5,682 nt of DNA from an uncultured Micavibrio sp. (lineage in GTDB: Bacteria > Pseudomonadota > Alphaproteobacteria > Micavibrionales > UBA1664): NCBI GenBank assembly GCA_913057885.1, contig CAJXOI010000063.1:1-5682 (forward strand), given 5' to 3'. Below the pieces are notes generated by a model. That model had not been told where the DNA came from. It did no database searches and saw only the letters and a program-made list of their open reading frames with translations. Positions within the stretch are counted from its first letter, which is position 1; every line of letters starts with the position of its first letter. The translations under genes and the position numbers were made by a program. This document shows, in pieces, positions 1-4,950 of the stretch.

Positions 1-166
1 GAACGCTCCGCTTCTCCAGCTTTTCAACAAGAGGATTCAGTAAATAGGCTACAGCAAAGCCCACGACAAAAGGAGCCAATACAGGATGAAACAACCATAG
101 TGATAATATCAATCCAATGGCGACAAAAACCCAGAATTGAAAAGGCTTTTCATTTAAATATGACAT
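1..166 (-). CDS. AI-2E family transporter (PerM/UPF0118-like permease), N-terminal 55 codons only
   Basis: This reading frame starts at ATG 166-164 and stays open to the window edge, so only the first 55 residues are visible. They begin MSYLNEKPFQFW, then a hydrophobic helix (about residues 12-28), then a second segment ending AYLLNPLVEKLEKR. The pattern of one helix, a short loop with a PF pair, and an AYLLNPLV-type stretch followed by a basic segment is the typical N-terminus of AI-2E/PerM family inner-membrane proteins. Members have been linked to autoinducer-2 export, ion antiport or unknown efflux, so the substrate cannot be named. The start lies 3 nt after the stop of the DUF2066-like gene, and a weak SD-like GAGAAG (179-174) sits inside that gene's end, so the two are probably one transcript. 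The frame is too short for the length track but is supported by both the family pattern and the tight spacing. Identification is from the N-terminus alone. Confidence 0.72.
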   Translation of the reverse strand, partial: MSYLNEKPFQFWVFVAIGLILSLWLFHPVLAPFVVGFAVAYLLNPLVEKLEKRSV

Positions 167-169
167 TTT

Positions 170-886
170 TTAACTTCTCAAAAGCAGAACATAAGGAATA
201 CTCGTCGCTTGATCACGCGTATTGCGGAATAGCTGCATCCCTTTCATATTCAGATCGTTTTGCAGGTTGGCCGCCTCGCCACCATAAGCGAGCGTTATCA
301 AAGCGCGGTTAGCGCTAATATTATCAATCTTCAAATCTCCAATCTGCTCTAAACGCCTACGGATCATGGCCCATTGGCGTAGGCCAGAAATATTCACCTG
401 AATAATATAATTACGCATGTCCAATCGCTGTAGCTGCCCATCAATACTGCTCTGCTGGCTGATCACACTGGTATTATTTTGACGAACATTTTGCACATTA
501 CTGCCCATAGAATTTTCTTGGAAAGCCGAGGTCGTTGTTGCCTGTCGGCGCATATAAGCCTGCAACGCGCGACCATTAAATGTCACATTGACACTAGCAA
601 GATAACGATTCTTAGATAATTTCTCACGATTGATCTCAAAGCTGTCAACCATCGACGCAATTGTCGCGTCATCCGCCTGTGATGCAGATAGATCATCTGC
701 AATGCCCATTCTCTCTGACAACAACGAGAATGCATTCCTTCTTGCCTGATTTAATGCTTTTTCCCGGGCATCAATGGCGGTTTCCCCATGCACATCAACG
801 CGGATGTCATTCACCGTGTAAGGGTTGGCCATTGCCATTTGAGGTACAATAAGAAGGCAAAAAATTAAAAACACGACTTTTTTCAT
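170..886 (-). CDS. Secreted DUF2066-like protein of unknown function
   Basis: The chosen start is ATG 886-884, giving 238 residues. A longer frame opens at 916, but the 10 extra residues (MMHNRFINED) precede a clear signal peptide that begins MKKVVFLIFCLL and ends with an AMA cleavage site before NPYTV. The mature N-terminus (YTVNDIRVDV, then ETAIDAREKALNQARRNAF) has the alternating Ala/Arg helix typical of DUF2066 proteins, whose role is unknown; periplasmic location is inferred. The middle (about mature residues 100-140) is rich in Gln, Asn, Ser and Thr and looks like a flexible linker. The C-terminal part has a second alpha/beta segment (DMRNYIIQVNISGLRQW, then ITLAYGGEAANLQNDL), as in other family members. 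It is shorter than many homologues I know. The SD is weak (GAAGA very close to the ATG). It is followed after 3 nt by an AI-2E permease, a neighbour pair I recall from alphaproteobacteria, often near hdaA or purM. Confidence 0.75.
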   Translation of the reverse strand: MKKVVFLIFCLLIVPQMAMANPYTVNDIRVDVHGETAIDAREKALNQARRNAFSLLSERMGIADDLSASQADDATIASMVDSFEINREKLSKNRYLASVNVTFNGRALQAYMRRQATTTSAFQENSMGSNVQNVRQNNTSVISQQSSIDGQLQRLDMRNYIIQVNISGLRQWAMIRRRLEQIGDLKIDNISANRALITLAYGGEAANLQNDLNMKGMQLFRNTRDQATSIPYVLLLRS

Positions 887-893
887 GTCTTCA

Positions 894-923
894 TTTATAA
901 ACCTATTATGCATCATACTTCAA
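894..923 (-). promoter_or_regulatory. Possible sigma-70-type promoter for the DUF2066-like gene
   Basis: On the minus strand TTGAAG (923-918) is followed after 18 bp by TATAAA (899-894), a fair match to the -35/-10 consensus. Transcription would begin almost at the chosen ATG (886), leaving a very short leader, which weakens the call. If it is real, it also supports the start at 886 over the one at 916. Confidence 0.22.
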
Positions 924-927
924 CAGA

Positions 928-956
928 TTGATTCAAAGTGATGATTCGTTCAGAAT
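928..956 (+). promoter_or_regulatory. Possible sigma-70-type promoter for the subunit IV-like / hybrid kinase unit
   Basis: TTGATT (928-933), a 17-bp spacer and CAGAAT (951-956) form a moderate -35/-10 pair. The predicted transcript would start near 963 and leave a leader of roughly 37 nt before the ATG at 1000. The -10 lies inside the inverted repeats of 945-976, so a protein bound there could block or modulate it. This rests on consensus matching by eye only. Confidence 0.3.
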
Positions 957-976
957 AAAGAACGTTAAACAACGAA
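945..976. repeat. Two overlapping inverted repeats, possible operator
   Basis: CGTTC (947-951) and GAACG (960-964) form a perfect 5-bp inverted repeat with an 8-bp centre. TTCGTT (945-950) and AACGAA (971-976) form a perfect 6-bp inverted repeat with a 20-bp centre, sharing the same left arm. The self-complementary AACGTT lies at 961-966. Two alternative right arms for one left arm could be two half-site arrangements for a dimeric regulator. No known box was recognised. Confidence 0.4.
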
Positions 977-984
977 CTTGTAGT

Positions 985-990
985 AGGAGA
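985..990 (+). promoter_or_regulatory. Ribosome binding site of the subunit IV-like gene
   Basis: AGGAGA lies 9 nt before ATG 1000 and is the strongest SD in the window. It decides the start: another ATG at 992-994 is too close to the SD and opens a frame that soon ends. Confidence 0.75.
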
Positions 991-999
991 AATGCATAA

Positions 1000-1143
1000 A
1001 TGGCTGATCAAAAAAATAACGTTGCCTCCGCAAAGGCAATAAAAGATTCCCAGTCCATGTGGGAAGGCTTTATCAAACTATCAAAAATATGTGGAATCGT
1101 CATCGCGGTTACACTGATACTGATGGCTTTAACCCTTGTGTAG
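1000..1143 (+). CDS. Aa3-type cytochrome c oxidase subunit IV-like small membrane protein (47 aa)
   Basis: This short frame starts at ATG 1000 behind a good SD and ends at TAG 1141-1143. The product has a polar N-terminus (MADQKNNVASAKAIKDSQS), then MWEGFIKLSK, then one hydrophobic helix (about residues 29-47, CGIVIAVTLILMALTLV) that ends at the C-terminus. This matches the small subunit IV of bacterial aa3 oxidases, where a polar head leads into an aromatic-x-GF-x-K motif and a single helix; the Paracoccus subunit as I remember it has a comparable GFIK. In that family the protein is an accessory inner-membrane subunit of cytochrome c oxidase and is not catalytic. No catalytic oxidase gene is in the window. 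Its end overlaps the start of the hybrid kinase by 8 nt, so the two are likely co-transcribed and translationally coupled. Single-helix proteins are easy to over-assign; an unrelated regulatory microprotein remains possible. Confidence 0.7.
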   Translation: MADQKNNVASAKAIKDSQSMWEGFIKLSKICGIVIAVTLILMALTLV

Positions 1144-4129
1144 ATTGCACATACCACATTTTTTTCTAATGATTGGATTGGTGTTGTCGTTTTTAACGCT
1201 CAATACCTCGGTATCTATTGCCGCGCCTCTTTCAATCGATCAATCGATGTCATCATTTGCATTGGATGGTGATATTCATATTTTAAATGATCCTGATTCA
1301 GAATTGACAGTGCAAAATATAATCTCAAAATACCAAAGAGATGAATTACCGACACCTATTCAAACTCAAAAAATAGAATTCGAAAAAGGCGCGGCACCGC
1401 ACTGGCTGGTCATCCCTATTAGAAATTTAACCGAGCATCAGGAATGGTTTCTTAATTTTGGTGAGTTATCTGATGGACGGACAGGCATTATAAAAAATCT
1501 TTTAATTTACGAGATTAATCAAAAGGCTATTATTTTCAATCGTCTTCAAAATCACTCTCGTAATTTGCATGATCTTCAAAATGATAATTATATTCCAATC
1601 CGCCTAAAACCTAGATCGAACGCAGTTTTAGTTATATATATTACGCCGAATGACTATAAGTCCCTTTCTATCGTACCGACATTACACCGAACACCCACGC
1701 CATCAACAACTGGCTATGGCTATTTACACGATTTTATTGCGACTATTCTGATCGCATCGATTTTAACTGCCCTCCTCGGCTTTATTATTACACGTGGTGT
1801 CGGATATATTCCCGTCATTCTCTATTATGGTGTTGTCGCGGCGTGGTTTTACGGTTTTGAAAACAAAACGATTATCGACAATTTTATCATGGATACGCTC
1901 ATCCCGTTATTTCCAATAATTGTCTCACTTATTATACTATTAACAACATTTTTTACGGTACCTACACGTTATAGTAATAAAACAGCTCGTATTCCGCTTA
2001 TTTTCATCACGATTGTCAATATTGCTTTGATGATCATTCTTTCGGTTTTCCCAAATCTGTTCCAATTTAATAGCGGTCATATTCCTTTAATAATTTCAAC
2101 AATCACTCTTTTTATTTGCATAGTGTTTTTAACCAGAACGCAGTCCGACTTTATCAGACCATTTGCATTGTGTCTGGCCGGATGGATTATATGCCTTATA
2201 TTCGGGCAATTTATTTCATCTATGGCTATCACAGGATCTTTGGATGCAAACTTCATCACATCATATGCAGACAGATTGGTGCTTTACCCGCAATTCGTGT
2301 TTTTACTGGTTGGGGTTATTCTCTCTATACAAATGAGCCACGGGCATCTTCTCAAAAAAATTCGTAGAGAGAGTGAGCGCGCACGATCAGTCATCCACGC
2401 CCAAAAAAGCCGGGATGAGATGGACCACACGCGTCTTTTAAAAGTCATTGAAAGAGAGCGTGAAATTATGGAGGAATTAAGAGCACGCGAGAGCGAGAGA
2501 ACAGAACAAATGAGGGCGGCAAAAAATATGGCAGACGAGGCCAATCAATCAAAATCTGCCTTCTTGGCTGTTGTCAGTCATGAAATCCGAACGCCGATGA
2601 CCGGGCTGATCGGCATGTTGCGTATGCTCGAAAACACTCAATTGTCCAAGGATCAAAAAGAATATTTGGACGTCATTAAAGACTCCAGTGATACTATGTT
2701 GGCATTGCTCAACGATATCTTAGACTTTTCAAAAATAGAAAAAGGCGTTCTTGATCTTGAAAATATTGAATTTGATCTCAAGCGGGTTTTAATGGCCGTA
2801 AACACATTGATGAAAACACACGCAGATCAAAAAAATATTGCTTTGAACTTGTTGATCGACCCTGAAATGCCGAATACTCTATTCGGCGACCCCACACGCC
2901 TCAGACAGGTTTTCTTGAACCTTGTTGGAAACGCACTCAAGTTTACGAATGACGGGCACGTTACAGTGAAGGCCGATTTAAACGCAATTGACGAGAAGCA
3001 ATGCATCATCAATTTTGCCATAGAAGACACAGGCATAGGCATTTCACAAGAGGCTCAGGAAAACCTTTTCACCCCTTTTGCACAAGCAGATAGCAGTATC
3101 ACAAGAAAATATGGTGGCACGGGATTAGGCCTGGCAATCTGCAAAACCCTCGTCGAGGCCATGGGCGGTAATATTACCTTAAAAAGCACAGAAGGTATTG
3201 GCACGACTTTTTATTTTACTTTGGCTTTTGCGCTGAAATCCGATGTCCAAATCAAAAAAGGACCATCAAATTCACCATCACTAGAATCAGCGATCACCCC
3301 AATGAATATTCTGATTGTTGATGATAATGAGGTAAATATTAAAGTAATCACAGAATTCTTAAAAGAGGACAATCACACTGTGAACTCTGCAATGTCCGGT
3401 GAAGAATGCCTGGAAACCCTGAAGCAAAATTCAGACTATCATGTTATTCTCGTTGACATAGAGATGCCCGGCATGTCAGGGGTCGAACTTGCCGAGACTA
3501 TTTTAAAAAATCGTGATATGCCTCCAATTCCCCTTCTTGCAATGACAGGAAACATAGGATTAAGCGATGTCGAATTATATCAAGAAAAAGGTTTTAAAGG
3601 ATTGGTTGGAAAACCATTTGACCCTGCTAAAATCAGAAATTTACTGGCAAATGTCCAAAATGCACCCCAACAAGCGCATTTTGATAAAGGTAGCATAAGT
3701 CAACTATCGTCTGATGACACAAAATCAGATCAGAAAAAAGACCAAAAGCAAAAAGGTAAGGCTATGAAAAAGCCCTCGATAGGAAAAGCCCTCGATGATA
3801 TCATGTTGACCAATTTAAAAAATGGGCTGGGCACACAAAAAACAAGGGATCTTTTGGACGAAACTTTTGAAAAGGCCGATTCTATTATTCAACAAATGCA
3901 AGAGGCTGTTAACGATAACGACAAAGAATCAATTTACAAGCGTGCCCATGAATTAAAGGGTATGTGTTCCAATTTCGGACTAAAAGCCATTAGTGAAAAA
4001 GCACTAGAAATCGAAACGGCCGCAAAGATCCAAGATTACGACATCGACGATTTTAATCCTCACGTAGAAGATTTAAAAACACTTTTGGAACGATCGAAAA
4101 TCGCTGTCGATAAATTCTTTGGCAATTAG
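1136..4129 (+). CDS. Tripartite hybrid sensor histidine kinase (7TMR-DISM sensor, HisKA, HATPase, REC, HPt)
   Basis: This 997-residue inner-membrane kinase should autophosphorylate and relay phosphate His-Asp-His to an unseen regulator. Order: signal peptide (1-29, cleavage near SIAA); periplasmic 7TMR-DISMED2-like beta domain (about 70-185; HWLVIPIRNL, YIPIRLKP); seven membrane helices (about 198-219, 223-241, 254-274, 285-304, 315-333, 341-366, 383-400); coiled coil (403-472); HisKA with SHEIRTPM, phospho-His482; HATPase with N box (LNLVGNALKF, N595 and N599), G1 (DTGIGI, D631) and G2 (GGTGLGL, 660-666); receiver (722-838) with DD729-730, phospho-Asp774, T804 and K826; a Lys/Asp/Gln-rich linker (857-880); HPt with RAHELKG, His938. 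All key residues are present, so it should be active. DISMED2 domains are thought to bind small ligands, often carbohydrates; the ligand here is unknown. An in-frame stop at 1130-1132 bounds the frame. TTG 1136 is chosen because it keeps basic residues before the hydrophobic core; TTG 1145 or ATG 1169 are alternatives. No SD is visible, which fits coupling to the overlapping upstream gene. Confidence 0.93.
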   Translation: MCRLHIPHFFLMIGLVLSFLTLNTSVSIAAPLSIDQSMSSFALDGDIHILNDPDSELTVQNIISKYQRDELPTPIQTQKIEFEKGAAPHWLVIPIRNLTEHQEWFLNFGELSDGRTGIIKNLLIYEINQKAIIFNRLQNHSRNLHDLQNDNYIPIRLKPRSNAVLVIYITPNDYKSLSIVPTLHRTPTPSTTGYGYLHDFIATILIASILTALLGFIITRGVGYIPVILYYGVVAAWFYGFENKTIIDNFIMDTLIPLFPIIVSLIILLTTFFTVPTRYSNKTARIPLIFITIVNIALMIILSVFPNLFQFNSGHIPLIISTITLFICIVFLTRTQSDFIRPFALCLAGWIICLIFGQFISSMAITGSLDANFITSYADRLVLYPQFVFLLVGVILSIQMSHGHLLKKIRRESERARSVIHAQKSRDEMDHTRLLKVIEREREIMEELRARESERTEQMRAAKNMADEANQSKSAFLAVVSHEIRTPMTGLIGMLRMLENTQLSKDQKEYLDVIKDSSDTMLALLNDILDFSKIEKGVLDLENIEFDLKRVLMAVNTLMKTHADQKNIALNLLIDPEMPNTLFGDPTRLRQVFLNLVGNALKFTNDGHVTVKADLNAIDEKQCIINFAIEDTGIGISQEAQENLFTPFAQADSSITRKYGGTGLGLAICKTLVEAMGGNITLKSTEGIGTTFYFTLAFALKSDVQIKKGPSNSPSLESAITPMNILIVDDNEVNIKVITEFLKEDNHTVNSAMSGEECLETLKQNSDYHVILVDIEMPGMSGVELAETILKNRDMPPIPLLAMTGNIGLSDVELYQEKGFKGLVGKPFDPAKIRNLLANVQNAPQQAHFDKGSISQLSSDDTKSDQKKDQKQKGKAMKKPSIGKALDDIMLTNLKNGLGTQKTRDLLDETFEKADSIIQQMQEAVNDNDKESIYKRAHELKGMCSNFGLKAISEKALEIETAAKIQDYDIDDFNPHVEDLKTLLERSKIAVDKFFGN
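3753..3766 (+). promoter_or_regulatory. Possible internal ribosome binding site and start codon before the HPt domain
   Basis: AAGG (3753-3756), 7 nt before the in-frame ATG of Met877 (3764-3766), resembles an SD. A second AAGG (3758-3761) is too close to help. Starting here would give a 121-residue product made of the linker end and the whole HPt domain. The linker is Lys-rich, so purine runs are expected by chance, and the signal is only suggestive. Confidence 0.3.
3768..3796 (+). repeat. 13-bp direct repeat in the receiver-HPt linker
   Basis: AAAAGCCCTCGAT occurs at 3768-3780 and again at 3784-3796, an offset of 16 nt. Because 16 is not a multiple of three, the copies are read in different frames (KPSI, then KALD). 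The pair marks the boundary between the charged linker and the HPt domain and may be a trace of a small duplication. Confidence 0.7.
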
Positions 4130-4138
4130 CAGTGTATG

Positions 4139-4816
4139 TTACGCAGCCTGCAAAAGCTTGGTAATATCTGTCGCTCTTCCGGCATGCACTTTATTCAAAT
4201 AGTCATTCACGGCATGAACCAAATTAGCCATATTGCCTTTAAAGAAATGATTGCATGCGGGAATTTGTTCAAAATCGACATCAATTCCCTTTTGTGCGCG
4301 CAATGTATCTACCAACGCCTGTACGTCGTCACGCGGCACTACTGTATCGTTGTCACCGTGGACTATTAGCCCGGATGTCGGGCAGGGAGCCAAAAATGTA
4401 AAATCCTCAGTATGCGCAGGTGGCGCAATAGAAACCCAGCCGCGAATTTCCGGACGGCGCATCAACAATTGCATACCAATCCATGCTCCAAATGAAAACC
4501 CTGCAACCCAAACATAAGGCGCATTCTGATTCAATTCCTGCATCCAGTCCAATGCGGCGGCGGCATCCGCTAATTCACCCTCACCATCCGAGTATTCACC
4601 TTCAGATTGCCCAACACCGCGGAAATTAAATCGTAATGTTGAAAAACCGCGCATCGCAAATGTTTTAAACATTGTATACGTCACGCGATTATTCATTGTA
4701 CCCCCATGTTGGGGATGCGGATGAAGAATCAGCGCAAGTGGCGCATTTGGTATTTCAGAGTGATGATAGCTGGCTTCCAAACGGCCTTCAGGGCCGTTAA
4801 TAATAATGTCTGGCAT
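4139..4816 (-). CDS. Alpha/beta hydrolase (COG2945-like)
   Basis: This complete 225-residue protein has the small alpha/beta hydrolase fold without an N-terminal signal, so it is probably cytoplasmic. Visible marks are the early LILHPHPQHGGTMNN stretch (about 29-43) typical of COG2945-like enzymes, RFNFRGVGQSEG (62-73), the nucleophile elbow GFSFG with Ser108, the acidic residue in HGDNDTVVP (Asp157), and the C-terminal His190 in CNHFF, giving a full Ser-Asp-His triad. Esterase-like chemistry is expected, but the substrate is unknown. The start at ATG 4816-4814 is supported by AGGA (4825-4822) 5 nt upstream, and length fits the family. It is divergent from a cysteine desulfurase, and I recall such a hydrolase next to suf/isc genes in other alphaproteobacteria, but a direct role in Fe-S assembly is not established. 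Its stop is 9 bp from that of the convergent hybrid kinase. Confidence 0.88.
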   Translation of the reverse strand: MPDIIINGPEGRLEASYHHSEIPNAPLALILHPHPQHGGTMNNRVTYTMFKTFAMRGFSTLRFNFRGVGQSEGEYSDGEGELADAAAALDWMQELNQNAPYVWVAGFSFGAWIGMQLLMRRPEIRGWVSIAPPAHTEDFTFLAPCPTSGLIVHGDNDTVVPRDDVQALVDTLRAQKGIDVDFEQIPACNHFFKGNMANLVHAVNDYLNKVHAGRATDITKLLQAA

Positions 4817-4950
4817 TGATGTCCTATTCTGAGTTATGTTTTATTGTTTTTATAACTATGGTTAGATTATTACGGTATTCCGACAAAAAAAGTCCAGAAA
4901 AATTTTTTTACATTTTGAAACTTATGTATTTTTAAAACAAGACTTTGCAA
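4817..4950. promoter_or_regulatory. AT-rich divergent intergenic region between hydrolase and cysteine desulfurase
   Basis: These 134 bp are clearly richer in A and T than the genes on either side and must hold promoters for both directions. The hydrolase SD sits at 4822-4825. Near the desulfurase, TTTACA (4907-4912) followed after 17-18 bp by TTTTAA or TTTAAA (4930-4936) is a weak promoter-like pair. An AAAAATTTTTTT run (4898-4909) may be bent DNA. No convincing Rrf2/IscR-type operator was found, although such control would be expected for an Fe-S gene. An imperfect palindrome at 4853-4864 is listed separately. Confidence 0.5.
4853..4864. repeat. Short imperfect palindrome TAACTATGGTTA
   Basis: TAACTA and TGGTTA pair at five of six positions. 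The site lies about 37 bp before the hydrolase start and about 87 bp before the desulfurase start, a plausible operator place for the hydrolase. It is short enough in AT-rich DNA to be chance. Confidence 0.25.

Larger units (their letters stand above)
887..999. promoter_or_regulatory. Divergent intergenic region between the DUF2066-like gene and the subunit IV-like gene
   Basis: These 113 bp must carry the start signals of two opposite transcription units. TTGATTCAA at 928-936 offers a -35-like hexamer to each strand. The rest holds weak -10-like hexamers and two overlapping inverted repeats, listed separately. No riboswitch-like or terminator-like structure was seen. The long alternative start of the DUF2066-like gene at 916 would place coding sequence here, which I consider less likely. 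Confidence 0.6.

Noticed and set aside
100..312. Plus-strand 70-codon frame across the permease/DUF2066 junction
   Set aside because: It lies antisense to two supported genes, has no SD and resembles no known protein.
884..916. Longer N-terminus of the DUF2066-like protein starting at ATG 916
   Set aside because: The extra residues would precede a normal signal peptide that already begins with MKK, and the upstream ATG has no better SD.
928..941. Possible FNR/FixK box (TTGAT-N4-ATCAA) upstream of the oxidase-like gene
   Set aside because: The left half TTGAT is present, but the right half at the needed spacing reads AGTGA and matches ATCAA at only two of five positions.
992..1042. Alternative ATG at 992 just after the AGGAGA
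   Set aside because: It lies only 1 nt from the SD and its frame stops within about 16 codons, whereas the ATG at 1000 gives a recognisable family.
4883..4912. AT-run with GACAAAAAAAGTC as a terminator or operator hairpin
   Set aside because: The pairing stem is only 3 bp and is not followed by a GC-rich stem plus T-run in a useful direction; it is more likely ordinary AT-rich promoter DNA.
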